A stretch of DNA of 64,000 nucleotides from Sporosarcina sp. PTS2304 (GCF_003351785.1 NZ_CP031230.1:124001-188000), one strand, 5' to 3'. Shown: positions 34,990 through 44,827, numbered from the stretch's first letter. Notes: a model not told the origin generated them from the letters alone. Numbers and translations: made by a program.

Positions 34990-35622
34990 TCAGTTTTTTG
35001 AAGGTTTTGTTATAGAATCTTCAATGATAGAATCAGTTGTAATAGAATCTAATGTGGTAGAAGGAATTTCGTCATCCGTTATTGCATCCGGTTTAGGAGT
35101 CGCTAACATTTCAGGGTAAGCTGGATTAGTTAATGGCTCATATCCCCCATACGATGGTTCGATATGTGATGATGGGTGGGTATTATGTGCAGCGAAATCC
35201 GATTTGTCTTCAGGCAACACTTGAGTGGGTTCTGATGACGTTACTTCAGTAAAATAAGGTTCATCTTTCGAATATACACTGAAAGCCCAACCTTCATCTA
35301 CATAAAGCAACATACCGCCGTGTTGAACTTCTTCGTAGTAGCGATTCACTTGTTCGTCATCCATTCCTACCCCATACATCATTTGTTTAATATGATTCTC
35401 GCCAGTCAAAAACCCCATGAAGCGATCTGTCCAAGAGTCATATGCAGCATGCACGTCAGCTGCGGTACGACTTCGTAACATAGCTATATCGGTTTCGTTT
35501 TTTGCGATTACATAAATATTATCATCTAAATAACCTGTTAATTTAAGCTCTTCTATTTTGTCGAGAAGATCCGAATCATTATAAAACACACCGATAAATG
35601 TCTTATTGTTGATGCCGTCCAT
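34990..35622 (-). CDS. General stress protein, YflT/GSP17M-like
   Basis: The 210-residue protein starts at ATG 35622 after GAGGAGG. The first 110 residues (KTFIGVFYNDSDLLDKIEEL, DDNIYVIAKNETDI) are a YflT-type stress domain related to the N-terminus of the protein at 23919. The rest is polar, rich in Thr, Ser, Asp and Pro, ending with repeats of the type TLDSITTDSIIEDSIT. It has a sigma-B promoter upstream. Function unknown apart from the stress link. Confidence 0.78.
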   Translation of the reverse strand: MDGINNKTFIGVFYNDSDLLDKIEELKLTGYLDDNIYVIAKNETDIAMLRSRTAADVHAAYDSWTDRFMGFLTGENHIKQMMYGVGMDDEQVNRYYEEVQHGGMLLYVDEGWAFSVYSKDEPYFTEVTSSEPTQVLPEDKSDFAAHNTHPSSHIEPSYGGYEPLTNPAYPEMLATPKPDAITDDEIPSTTLDSITTDSIIEDSITKPSKN

Positions 35623-35666
35623 TTCTCTGCCTCCTCTTTATTAACTTACTAGTTAGTATATGTAAC

Positions 35667-35691
35667 ATACCCCGTTGTCAAAATGTGAAAC
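35667..35691 (-). promoter_or_regulatory. Sigma-B promoter of the second YflT-like gene
   Basis: On the minus strand GTTTCA-N13-GGGTAT; the -10 is perfect and the -35 differs at two bases. It lies 45 nt before the start codon. Confidence 0.7.
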
Positions 35692-35809
35692 CCGTTCGTC
35701 AATGAATAGAATGAAGTTGCATGAAGAGTGAAGGGAGAATACTTATAGTAGAGAGTCTAGAATTTGCGAAACTGTAAACAAAACATGTGAATATACTACG
35801 CAGGCGAAT

Positions 35810-35861
35810 AAAAAAAGGTCTGTTCAGAAAGTCCATAAAGTCTGACTTTCTGTGACAGCCC
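35810..35861 (-). terminator. Terminator of the SLH/vWA operon, CTGTCCAGA family
   Basis: On the minus strand GGCTGTCACAGAAAGTCAGA pairs with the later TGGACTTTCTGAACAGACC, then TTTTTTT. It is a third member of the hairpin family at 9938 and 25431. Confidence 0.8.
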
Positions 35862-35888
35862 CTTACAAGTTATAGTACATGTAATCGT

Positions 35889-38279
35889 TTAGTGTTCAAT
35901 ATGTACTCGTTGCTTGCCTAGCAATTTATCGTTTCTATCAAATGCTAAAAATGTGGCATGGTCTTTTATTTGGAAGTCTTGTATTTCAAATAACTTTTTG
36001 TTTAACATATAGAGATTTTGACCTCGGTGCGTCAATTCATAATCCAAGTCTCCATGTGAGGAAGAGAAACGCACAATCACTTTACTAATCGTCCCGCATG
36101 CATCTACTAGTTCTGTTTCCATCAGTACATCGTGGCTAGTAAGCTTGACGGAAGCTGATTCGAATACAGAAGCAATTAATGAGCAGGTAGGTAATGGGTT
36201 TCCACAATTAATTTCTTGTAAAATTGATTGGTAGACGAGAGGTAGTTCAATATCTTCTTTAATATGGAAATAACTTCCCCCGGTTTCACTTGCAATTTGC
36301 TTTAATAACGATTTGTCCAAGTTGTTTCCTAGACCGATAGTAAAGATTTTAATTCCGCGTTTCTTAGCTTCTTCCAGTTCTTTCATGATCGGGGCTTTAG
36401 AAGACTTGCCGTCTGTTAATAAAATCAGCATCTTTTCCCGTTCTGTAGTAAATTTACTAAATGCAATTTTTAACCCACTCGCTATATTAGTTCCACCACT
36501 TTCTTTCACTCGAGTAATAGCAGGGGATACAGCGGTAGGTTTTCCGCGTTCGATAAACATTCCTATATTTGTAAAGTGGGTGGCGATATTATCATCTGCC
36601 TGTAGCGCATGAATGAATTCTTGTGTTTTACTCACTCGAAGACGTTTTGGGTCATTACGTTTCATACTGCCAGAAGAGTCAATTACGAATCCGATTTCAG
36701 GCTTTTCAGCAGTACATGTAGTAGCAGTAATCGGTGGTGCAAAAGCTACCGGTATGAAAAATGACTTGTTAGCGATAGAACGAACCGATTCATCATTGAT
36801 AGATGAATTTACTACAGCGGTGGCCTTAATCTCATCTTTTATTAAATAAGTCGGTGTAATGAAGAAAGTTTTCGCGACTCCATTAATAAACTTCGGAGCA
36901 GATTCATTAAATGCAAGTCCAGATTGTGACTCTAGTGTAAGTGAACCATTAAAATTAGTTATAGTTTCACCTCCAGCCTTAGCTACAGTAGCAGTAAGAG
37001 TAGAACGGCCGTCTATCGAATCACTAAGTTCTAACTGCACTTCTGCTTTTGGTTCGTACGTCAACGTAGCGACTCCAGAAGGTAGAACGCATTTTCCAGA
37101 TGTGGTAATCGGTGTAACAGTTATAGTGTCGGTTGCAGTATTTGTTTTACGCGGTGCAATGACTTTTATCGTTACATCAGGACCGTCAGAAACAACTTTT
37201 GGCGCGCTCGATGCCACACTTGCAAAAGTGGCGGCTACCTTAGCAATCCCTTTGATTTCCGTTTCTGGTTCGTCTACTTCGTCAACTTTATCATTCTCAG
37301 GTAATTCCGGTACTTCAGGTACTTCAACAGGTGGCAACTGATCTATAGGTGGAGTATCTGGATTAATAGTATCCGGCATTTCTTCGGATAGAGGAGTTGA
37401 ATGAACTTCAATCTTAGCCCCTTGTGCAGAAGTAACTGTAAATTCAAGTTCCCTTTCATAAGGAATCAATTCTCCGTCACAATCCCTGAAAGTAAACGTG
37501 ATATACGTGGAATCTTTTCCATTCGCAGTTAAGACTGGTTTTTCAATATCTACCGCTATCTGATTTACAGTTGGTATATCATCTTTGCTAGGCGGCGCAG
37601 GTTGAAGTGGCCGTTCAAAATCTACTTCACCTTCATTAACGAAATTTGATGGAAAGGAATGTATCCCATTATCTTGTCCTGTTGCTTTAGCGGAAAGACC
37701 AATAGCATCACATCCTTTTTTACGTGACATTTGATAAAGGAAATTAACGGTCTCTGCACGCGTTAGACTGTTCGTAGGTTCATAATCATAGTAATCATTT
37801 TTCCCAGTCAAACCATGTGCGATTTCATTTTTATATAGATAATACACTGCCTCATGTTTGGAAAGATCGACGCCTTGATAGGCAGCTAGTATACGTGCTG
37901 CATGTGCTCTTTCAATAGAAGAGTCTCTAGCATAGCGACTATTTATACCATGTAAAGGTAAGAATAGTTGGCTTAAATACCGATAATTCCCCATAGCTTT
38001 ATGTTCACCCGGTCGTGCGGCAAATGAATTTGGAGAATTGCAGTCAAATCGGACAAGCATTGTGACGAACTGTGATTCAGTAATTTCTTGATTCGGTTTA
38101 AAGGTACCGTCCGGATAGCCGACAGTTAAACCTTGCTTTTTAGCCCATTCAATCGCATCCTTCGCATAATGTCGATCATTGACGTCAGTGAAAGAAGTTT
38201 TGGCGTTCGCTTGGATCGGCAATAGAGCAAGACACAGCGCAAGTACTAAAATCCAGTGAGTCATTTTACGTATTTTCAA
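35889..38279 (-). CDS. SLH-anchored surface protein with a von Willebrand A domain
   Basis: The 796-residue protein has a signal peptide (cleavage after ANA, about residue 26), then SLH domains (about 28-200, starting FTDVNDRHYAKDAIEWAKKQ and with VGYPDGTFKPNQ). A middle region has Ig/invasin-like segments and a Pro/Glu-rich linker (about 310-345). A vWA domain follows (about 530-700) with an intact metal site: DSSGSM, the Thr in ESGGTNIASGL and LLTDGKSS. A C-terminal beta domain closes it. It is the last gene of a three-gene operon, starting 17 nt after its neighbour. vWA domains bind ligands through a metal ion, so adhesion or surface assembly is likely; the ligand is unknown. Confidence 0.85.
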   Translation of the reverse strand: MKIRKMTHWILVLALCLALLPIQANAKTSFTDVNDRHYAKDAIEWAKKQGLTVGYPDGTFKPNQEITESQFVTMLVRFDCNSPNSFAARPGEHKAMGNYRYLSQLFLPLHGINSRYARDSSIERAHAARILAAYQGVDLSKHEAVYYLYKNEIAHGLTGKNDYYDYEPTNSLTRAETVNFLYQMSRKKGCDAIGLSAKATGQDNGIHSFPSNFVNEGEVDFERPLQPAPPSKDDIPTVNQIAVDIEKPVLTANGKDSTYITFTFRDCDGELIPYERELEFTVTSAQGAKIEVHSTPLSEEMPDTINPDTPPIDQLPPVEVPEVPELPENDKVDEVDEPETEIKGIAKVAATFASVASSAPKVVSDGPDVTIKVIAPRKTNTATDTITVTPITTSGKCVLPSGVATLTYEPKAEVQLELSDSIDGRSTLTATVAKAGGETITNFNGSLTLESQSGLAFNESAPKFINGVAKTFFITPTYLIKDEIKATAVVNSSINDESVRSIANKSFFIPVAFAPPITATTCTAEKPEIGFVIDSSGSMKRNDPKRLRVSKTQEFIHALQADDNIATHFTNIGMFIERGKPTAVSPAITRVKESGGTNIASGLKIAFSKFTTEREKMLILLTDGKSSKAPIMKELEEAKKRGIKIFTIGLGNNLDKSLLKQIASETGGSYFHIKEDIELPLVYQSILQEINCGNPLPTCSLIASVFESASVKLTSHDVLMETELVDACGTISKVIVRFSSSHGDLDYELTHRGQNLYMLNKKLFEIQDFQIKDHATFLAFDRNDKLLGKQRVHIEH

Positions 38280-38296
38280 CTAAGTGCCCTCCATTC

Positions 38297-39736
38297 CTAT
38301 TGAAAGAAAATATCATCACGATAATTTTGCTTTAAATCGTTTTCTAAGAAATCGAGAAAACGAGATGTGATCAATGCTGCTTGCGCTCTCGTGAGTTGCT
38401 GTTTTGGATTAAATTGGTTATGTTCATTTCCGCGAACAAGTCCTAGTTCAGTAGCTACATATACGCTATCTTTCGCCCAATCTGAAATTTTATAATCGTC
38501 TACATATTGTGTTTTAAAGCCCGGGCTCGGTGCGCGACCTTCCATCCCCAATGCACGGACGAGAATAGCAATCGCCTGTACACGGGTGATAGGGGAGTCA
38601 GGTTCAAATGAGTCAGGTGTCACGCCCGTAATGATTCCTTGTTCTACTGCACTTTCGATATACATATAGTCAGGATCTTTTGTAGATAAATCTGCAAAAA
38701 TTGGCACACGTGGAACTTTGCTTTTCTTTGGCTCTTCTAATACCCGTAAATCTACTGCCTTTAAAATACCGACAGTATATTGGTAGCGTTTCATCGGGGT
38801 ATTAGGAGAAAAGAATTGTGAGTTCTCATCAAAAATACCGAGTGAATAAAGTTTCTGAATCGCATCTTTCGCCTGATGTCGATCTAGATCACGAAATTTT
38901 GGTACGATGAGCCTTTCAATTTTCGGTGTGTTTTTCTTCTGCAATTCAATAGTTCCAGACCCGGCACCGAAAGGGATGTTATATGTATATTCGCTTACCA
39001 TATCTGACGAGCTGACAACAGAATGACCACCTGTAAAGCTTGATAGGGAAGGGTCAAATGGTTCGTAGACGAGTACACGTGATTTGCTGTCAGATGCTTT
39101 GCTTGTGACAAGTCCAGAGCCATTCGGCGTAATGATCTCAGAATCAATTAACTGAGTTTCAGTCGCACCCCAGAAATTTTTATAACCCATATTGCGTCCA
39201 TGTAAATGAACGGTTATGTCATAGCCAACATTGTCTTTAATCTCTGTATCTACGAACTTATAGATTTTACGTCCAACCATATTGCCTGAATAAAAACTAG
39301 AGGCAGGCAAGTTATCTGAGACACTTCCTTCTGAATACTGAAAATCTGCTAATGTGTAAGTTCTTTTACCGAATGTAACTTTTTCTGAATAGCTTTTCAC
39401 TTCAAACTGCGAAGTTGTTTGTCCTTTTCCTTCATGCTCATTGATCGTGGCTACGTAATTTACACTTCTTGTTAATTTATCTCCAGCTTTACTTGTTAGA
39501 GTGAAGCGATAATTACGAGTCACTGTGCCTTTATTTTCTTTTTCTGTAATGACGGCTTTACCTGAAAATTCGGTAGGCGTACCTGTCAGAAAGAAGATTT
39601 CTTTATATTCGTATTCATTCATCACTCCACCGTTCACATCTATGGGACTTGCAAGTGCAGCGGATACGTTACACGATAGAGGGAGTATGACTACAGTGAA
39701 TAGAAGAGCGATCCATAGCTTATTTAAAAAACTCAT
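38297..39736 (-). CDS. Secreted protein with unknown N-terminal domain and C-terminal SLH domains
   Basis: The 479-residue protein has a signal peptide (cleavage near VSAA). Residues about 30-285 are a beta-rich domain that I do not recognise, opening GGVMNEYEYKEIFFLTGTPT and containing FGKRTYTLADFQYSEGS. Residues about 295-470 are three SLH domains (FRDLDRHQAKDAIQKLYSLG, GVTPDSFEPDSPITRVQA, GNEHNQFNPKQQLTRAQA). It is the middle gene of the operon, 43 nt after the first gene and 17 nt before the vWA gene. It should sit on the wall polymer. Confidence 0.78.
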   Translation of the reverse strand: MSFLNKLWIALLFTVVILPLSCNVSAALASPIDVNGGVMNEYEYKEIFFLTGTPTEFSGKAVITEKENKGTVTRNYRFTLTSKAGDKLTRSVNYVATINEHEGKGQTTSQFEVKSYSEKVTFGKRTYTLADFQYSEGSVSDNLPASSFYSGNMVGRKIYKFVDTEIKDNVGYDITVHLHGRNMGYKNFWGATETQLIDSEIITPNGSGLVTSKASDSKSRVLVYEPFDPSLSSFTGGHSVVSSSDMVSEYTYNIPFGAGSGTIELQKKNTPKIERLIVPKFRDLDRHQAKDAIQKLYSLGIFDENSQFFSPNTPMKRYQYTVGILKAVDLRVLEEPKKSKVPRVPIFADLSTKDPDYMYIESAVEQGIITGVTPDSFEPDSPITRVQAIAILVRALGMEGRAPSPGFKTQYVDDYKISDWAKDSVYVATELGLVRGNEHNQFNPKQQLTRAQAALITSRFLDFLENDLKQNYRDDIFFQ

Positions 39737-39779
39737 TATATGACTCCTTCTTTTAGGCAGTAAGGAACGCTTACTGCCA

Positions 39780-41429
39780 TTAATCTACAATTATTATTCT
39801 GCCTTTGACGATGCTATCAGCAACAATAAATAATCTGTCGTTACTGCGTAAATCTTTTGGTTGGATTACTTCGCCATCTTTTATAAAAGTCGCTTGTTGT
39901 ATATCCATTTTATTAATGAATCCTTGAGTTGCCCATGCACCATTCATCCATTGGCTAACATTGCGTACGTCCATTGTCGTGTAGCTAGGAGATATGGCTG
40001 CTAACCGTCCGACAGAGACAATTTTCGTAAGTGTAGTATTCGGCGTGAAATGAGCAGCAATTACTTGATTATTCTTTATATAGAAGTAACCGTACTGACC
40101 CATCTTAAATGGCAGATCCATTTGTGGAATCCGAGTAATGATGCCTTGTTTGTAATCTTCTACAACAGTTGTTTCGTTGTTGAAATAAAAATCTGAATCA
40201 GGTGCAACAGTCCAAACGTTTTGCTTGAGTTCTGATAAAGAAGAGAGCCTCAGTTGATACCCTAGTATCCCCGATACCTTTCCAAAGTATATTGAGTGAT
40301 CAGATAAATTCGGACTATTTAAGCCATCATTACTAATATGTATAATGTTGGCATGTTGATTGTTCAGAGGACCTGAGGCAGCTATAAACGCAGTCCCATA
40401 AGCTCCAAGCGCTTCAGGTTCTACCAGTCTGCCGTTACGAATCAAAATAGATCCATTATGATATGTGAACTTTCCAGCACTCATCAACTGTATCTGTTTC
40501 ATATTTCCGTTGAAACTTTTCAGCGGTTCGTAATATGTGCGTTCTTCATTTTTTTGAATGATGATTCGTTCTACTTGTTCTTTACCATGTTTACTTCTAG
40601 TGGCGACATACACTTTATGATTTGTGTACTTCCGTAATTGGTTATGAGGAACAGGCTGATTCTCGAAATAAATTGGGGTATTCGCAGAGTAATCATAACT
40701 TGATGTGCTATTGACTGCATTAGCATACCAATGCCAATTTAGAAATTTCGTCTCATCCCGCACACTAATTTTACGGCTGATCGGCTCAATCCGGTGAAGG
40801 GTACCTTTGTATAATCCAGCCACTTGTATTCCAGTTTCCATAATTTCCAGTTCAGAAATATGATTCGTGTTATAAACAGAAAACTTGGCCTTGATTCGGT
40901 CTCCTTCGTATAGTGCACCGATATCTGTTAACTTACCATTTTTAAATAATTGCGTATCAGAATGTAGGTAAATATTTCTTACACGGCCGTCATCAAGTGT
41001 AATAGAAAGATCTTTTTTATTTCGATTCAATGTAGAAACAACGCCGATTATGACTTTCCCATTTGTTTCAATTACTGCAGAAGGTGTATCCGTCTTTCCG
41101 TTAAGTGTTTTTACACGGCGCAATTGAACGTCCGCTTCTACTTTCATACCTAGCTTGAATGCATCCATTTTTACAGGAACAGTGTCAATTGACAACTTTG
41201 CATAGCGATCGATAGATAATGTGATTGTCCGGCCGGCGTCGTTTTTCACTGTAACTTTACTTAAAACTTGTTGCACCGTATCTTTATTTACCTGAACCTC
41301 TTCATATTCTGCTTTAACAAATGTACCTGTAATTAATTCGCTTGCTTCAACAGTAGTAGAATAGATGAAGAAACCTCCAAGCATTATAAGTAAACTAGAC
41401 ATAAAGACAGTAACCAACTTTTTTCTCAC
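39780..41429 (-). CDS. Secreted protein of repeated beta-barrel-like segments
   Basis: The 549-residue protein has a signal peptide (cleavage about residue 29, VEAS). There is no SLH domain. It consists of about six segments of 70-90 residues with a shared pattern: a GTF/GVV/GTL start, a beta pair, a line such as ITLDDGRVRNIYLHSDTQLF, and a phrase GDRIKAKFSVYNTNHISELEI. This recalls DUF5666/OB-like repeats, but I cannot name the family. It is the first gene of the operon with the two SLH proteins, which suggests that it is held at the surface by them. Confidence 0.72.
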   Translation of the reverse strand: MRKKLVTVFMSSLLIMLGGFFIYSTTVEASELITGTFVKAEYEEVQVNKDTVQQVLSKVTVKNDAGRTITLSIDRYAKLSIDTVPVKMDAFKLGMKVEADVQLRRVKTLNGKTDTPSAVIETNGKVIIGVVSTLNRNKKDLSITLDDGRVRNIYLHSDTQLFKNGKLTDIGALYEGDRIKAKFSVYNTNHISELEIMETGIQVAGLYKGTLHRIEPISRKISVRDETKFLNWHWYANAVNSTSSYDYSANTPIYFENQPVPHNQLRKYTNHKVYVATRSKHGKEQVERIIIQKNEERTYYEPLKSFNGNMKQIQLMSAGKFTYHNGSILIRNGRLVEPEALGAYGTAFIAASGPLNNQHANIIHISNDGLNSPNLSDHSIYFGKVSGILGYQLRLSSLSELKQNVWTVAPDSDFYFNNETTVVEDYKQGIITRIPQMDLPFKMGQYGYFYIKNNQVIAAHFTPNTTLTKIVSVGRLAAISPSYTTMDVRNVSQWMNGAWATQGFINKMDIQQATFIKDGEVIQPKDLRSNDRLFIVADSIVKGRIIIVD

Positions 41430-41635
41430 TATACTTACACCTCCAATAATAGTCGTATCACTTATATATCGGTTTCTTCACTTGAAAATGAAGAAAAAGT
41501 CATATATTAGTTAGTGACACATAGGCTATTTAACTATATTCTAGAAATATCCATTATAACCAAAACCTTTGTCAGTGATTTACATATATGATAGGATAAT
41601 TAGTAGAGTTTAGAAAAGAAAGGGTCGGTTATATC

Positions 41636-42046
41636 ATGAAAAAAAGACATATGTTAGCACCGCTTAGTTTATCCCTACTATTGTTAGGGGCGTGCAATGC
41701 GGATTCTAAAGAAGAAAAAGTAGATAAAGAACAAACCGAACCAGCTGAAGACCAGGCTCCTGTAGTAGTCGATAAATCAGACACTACTACTTCAAATGAT
41801 GAATTGAAAGATGAGTTCTCTAAAGAAGAAGGCGTATCTGATGTAAGTTTGATTGTTACGGAAGATGCTGGAGGTTTTGTATTACTTGATTTCGAAGTGA
41901 CTGAAGATATGAAAAAAGAAGAAGCCGAGAAAACAGTGGCAAGATTCAAAGAACGGCTTGAAAAAGAATACCCAAAACAAAGTATAGATATTCAGGCTCG
42001 TAAAAGTGGAGAGACATTTGTTCAAGAAACGAAAGAAGTTAAATAA
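41636..42046 (+). CDS. Small lipoprotein of unknown function
   Basis: The 136-residue protein has a lipoprotein signal with lipobox LLLGAC (Cys about residue 20). An acidic linker follows (about 25-60), then a small domain with VSLIVTEDAGGFVLLDFEVT. It is divergent from the SLH/vWA operon with a 206-base gap that should hold both promoters. ATG 41636 has only a weak ribosome site (AAGGG), and ATG 41651 is inside the signal sequence. Function unknown. Confidence 0.7.
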   Translation: MKKRHMLAPLSLSLLLLGACNADSKEEKVDKEQTEPAEDQAPVVVDKSDTTTSNDELKDEFSKEEGVSDVSLIVTEDAGGFVLLDFEVTEDMKKEEAEKTVARFKERLEKEYPKQSIDIQARKSGETFVQETKEVK

Positions 42047-42067
42047 TTATTTGAATCAAATGTAAAT

Positions 42068-42101
42068 AGCACATTGCAAGGAACTTTCCCTTACAATGTG
42101 C
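42068..42101 (+). repeat. Hairpin after the lipoprotein gene
   Basis: AGCACATTGCAAGG and CCTTACAATGTGCT pair with one mismatch. It lacks a T run; the true terminator is probably the next hairpin. Confidence 0.5.
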
Positions 42102-42143
42102 TAAAATAAATGTGTGAATTCTGTTAAAGAATGATCTAGTTAG

Positions 42144-42180
42144 TAATCATCTGGCGCTATCCAGATGATTACTTTTTTTA
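42144..42180. terminator. Bidirectional terminator
   Basis: TAATCATCTGG and CCAGATGATTA are perfect arms, followed by CTTTTTTT. It lies at the 3' end of the NCS1 permease gene. Confidence 0.8.
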
Positions 42181-43566
42181 TTCGATAGGACTAGCGATTG
42201 GCATATCGGAAACTTGCGTCGCTGAAGATCGCTCAGTCACTTTAGTTACTACTGTGTAACAACTAAATGCAATCACAATCCCGATCACCCATGCGATATC
42301 CATCCCACTCATCGCTTTAGATAATGCCCCTTGGTAAATTTCTGTATTAATAAAAGGAACTTGACAAGCGATTGTAAATAAATAAACACCCATTGTTTTG
42401 TAGTTCAACTTACCAAATTGACCATCTTTTTTCATAAACTCTTCATGATGGTAGCGTCTTTTCAATATATAGAAATCTGTTAAATTAATCACACTCCATG
42501 GAATAATAAAGAACAATACAAAGCCTAAGTAGATTTGGAAATTAGACATGAAGTTTCCAGCACCTGCTGTAGCAGCGAAAGCAATGACAATTCCAATAAC
42601 TATAGAGACAATCACACGTAATCTACCTGATGTCCGAAAAGTCCAAAAATTACTCGCGATAGATAACACAATAATTCCTGCACCATAAATATTTAAAGAA
42701 TTGATCACTAATACACCAAGAGAAAGTAAGATTACGATGGAGTAGCCAACCATTCCGCCCATACTTTTAATCTCTGACATGACATTACCGTTTACTACCA
42801 TAGTTGCAATTGCTGCGCCGATTAGCATAAGCCATGCGGAAGATAAAAAGCTACCGGATGCTGTGTAAAAGAATGTTTTTCGTGCATCATGTACTTTCAT
42901 AAAACGTGAATGATCAGAAACATAGGGTCCATACGTAATTTGCCAAGTAATACAAATCGATACAGCTAAAATAAATGTAGTCCAAGTAAAAGTTCCTTGG
43001 CTTAATAACGACATGGATAATTGGCTAATAACCAATCCTGTTAAAATAATGAAGATCAATGTATAGGCAATAGTGTAAAGCTTCATCGACTTCTGTATAA
43101 TGTTTTGCCCGTACACTGCAAGTAGAACCATAGGGATCAAGCTTATAATAACTGTTAGGTTAATATTGAAGCCAAGCGTTTCTTGAACTCCCTGCGCTAC
43201 CAAAATGGTGTTCATCGCGCCATATCCAAAGTACATAGTCAAAATGATTAACATAGGTAAGATTACACCAAAATAACCAAATTGTGCGCGACTTTGAAGA
43301 ACTTGAGGGATGCCAAGTTTAGGCCCTTGTGCAGAGTGGAGTCCCATAATAGTTGCCCCGATTGCATGTCCAATAATAATTGCCAAAGCTGCCCACCAGA
43401 AACTTAGTCCGATGATAATAGCAAGAGCCCCTGTAACAAGCGTGGTAGAAACAGTGCTTGCTGCGAACCATGTGAAAAACAATTCCTTTGGATTGCCTTT
43501 CCTATCATTTTCGGGGATAAATTCAAAACCTACGGACTCGATGGACTTTGTTTTAGTATTTTCCAT
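42178..43566 (-). CDS. NCS1-family cytosine/purine-type permease
   Basis: The 462-residue protein has about 12 membrane segments. The N-terminal motif NPKELFFTWFAASTV (about residues 25-39) and GPKLGIPQVLQSRAQFGYFG (about 81-100) are typical of the nucleobase:cation symporter-1 family. It probably takes up a small nitrogenous compound. It lies 51 nt downstream of the HDAC-like gene on the same strand, so the two are likely cotranscribed, which suggests that the carrier supplies a related amide or amine. The exact substrate is unknown. Confidence 0.85.
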   Translation of the reverse strand: MENTKTKSIESVGFEFIPENDRKGNPKELFFTWFAASTVSTTLVTGALAIIIGLSFWWAALAIIIGHAIGATIMGLHSAQGPKLGIPQVLQSRAQFGYFGVILPMLIILTMYFGYGAMNTILVAQGVQETLGFNINLTVIISLIPMVLLAVYGQNIIQKSMKLYTIAYTLIFIILTGLVISQLSMSLLSQGTFTWTTFILAVSICITWQITYGPYVSDHSRFMKVHDARKTFFYTASGSFLSSAWLMLIGAAIATMVVNGNVMSEIKSMGGMVGYSIVILLSLGVLVINSLNIYGAGIIVLSIASNFWTFRTSGRLRVIVSIVIGIVIAFAATAGAGNFMSNFQIYLGFVLFFIIPWSVINLTDFYILKRRYHHEEFMKKDGQFGKLNYKTMGVYLFTIACQVPFINTEIYQGALSKAMSGMDIAWVIGIVIAFSCYTVVTKVTERSSATQVSDMPIASPIE

Positions 43567-43617
43567 TTAAACGCCTCCTTTTGTCGTGTGGAAAAGGTGG
43601 AGAAGGAAATTCTTCTC

Positions 43618-44745
43618 CTAATTACTTTCCACTGTTGGTCGTAGTGCATGCCAATACTCTTGTTGTACTGCAATAATCTCATCCACTGCTTCTTTTTGGT
43701 TTGTATACAATTTATCGGGATATCCTTGTGCTCCTGCAGCATAAGGATCTGTTACGTCCGTTTCAATTCCGCTTAGTCTTTCAATAATCTTCAGTGTGCA
43801 AAATGGAACATATGCATTACTGTATCCGCCTTCATGACAGAAAACGATTTTCCCATCACAATGTGCATTGGCAATACGTAGCATAATATCTGTCAATTGA
43901 CCGAATCCTTCTGCAGTCATCATCATACGTCCCAATGGATCAAACATACCTGGATCTTGTCCCGCAGAGATAATGATTAATTCAGGCTTAAATTCAGTTG
44001 CTATTGGCTCGATAATTGATTCAAAAGCATGGACGTAGCCCGCGTCTCCTGTACCAGGGGGTAGGGGAATGTTGACATTATATCCTTGACCTTCTCCTGT
44101 ACCGACATCTTCTTTATAACCGGTATTATTAGGGAAGCTAAGGTGTTGATGGATCGATAAGAATAGTACATTCGGATCGTCGTAAAATGCTTGTTCTGTA
44201 CCATTCCCATGGTGAACATCCCAGTCTAGCACGAGTACTCTTTTTAATCCGTACTTTTTACGCGCATATTTGGCGGCGATTACTACATTATTAAAAATGC
44301 AAAATCCAATTCCTTTGTTACGTTCTGCATGATGTCCTGGGGGACGTGTCATCGCGTACACGTTGTCAACTTCACCTTCCATTACTGCATCTACTGCACG
44401 AAGCGCTCCACCAGTAGAAAGAAGTGCGATTTCATAAGACCCTCTACCAACTATCGCATGATCACCAGCGTCGCCGCCAGTTGTATCGCTAAGTTGCTTC
44501 ACTTTTTCTATATAATCTGTTGTATGAAAATATTCTATTTCTTCTTTAGTAGCTGGTCGTGGTTCGATTTGATTAAGTTTCTTCATCAATCCACATCTTG
44601 CCAGCAAGTTGTTTACGCGTCTTTTAGTTTCAGGATGTTCTACAAATACATCAGTCTGCATATATCCTCCTGAAGGCAAATACAGCGTTCCACTGCCGTT
44701 GTCGTGCCATAGATAGCTTTCATCAAAAATAAAACCAGTTTTCAT
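43618..44745 (-). CDS. Class II HDAC-like amidohydrolase (acetylpolyamine-type)
   Basis: ATG 44745 behind GGAGGG gives 375 residues; the frame is open to 44790 without a ribosome site. The deacetylase motifs are complete: TRPPGHHAE with the active-site His pair, LVLDWDVHHGNGT with zinc ligands Asp and His, SIHQH, SAGQDPGMFDPLG with the third zinc ligand, and EGGYS with the catalytic Tyr. Bacterial relatives remove acetyl or other acyl groups from polyamines or small amides. It is the first gene of an operon with the NCS1 permease, with a cre-like site upstream. The substrate is not shown by sequence. Confidence 0.88.
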   Translation of the reverse strand: MKTGFIFDESYLWHDNGSGTLYLPSGGYMQTDVFVEHPETKRRVNNLLARCGLMKKLNQIEPRPATKEEIEYFHTTDYIEKVKQLSDTTGGDAGDHAIVGRGSYEIALLSTGGALRAVDAVMEGEVDNVYAMTRPPGHHAERNKGIGFCIFNNVVIAAKYARKKYGLKRVLVLDWDVHHGNGTEQAFYDDPNVLFLSIHQHLSFPNNTGYKEDVGTGEGQGYNVNIPLPPGTGDAGYVHAFESIIEPIATEFKPELIIISAGQDPGMFDPLGRMMMTAEGFGQLTDIMLRIANAHCDGKIVFCHEGGYSNAYVPFCTLKIIERLSGIETDVTDPYAAGAQGYPDKLYTNQKEAVDEIIAVQQEYWHALRPTVESN

Positions 44746-44827
44746 ACAAATCCCTCCAACATATTTAGTGATCTTGCAAAAGTGTAACATGAATGATTAT
44801 CAGTCATTTAATAGCCTGCTTTGTATT

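Noticed and set aside
42068..42101. Terminator for the lipoprotein gene
   Set aside because: Good stem but no T run; the following hairpin at 42144 fits better. It is kept only as a hairpin.
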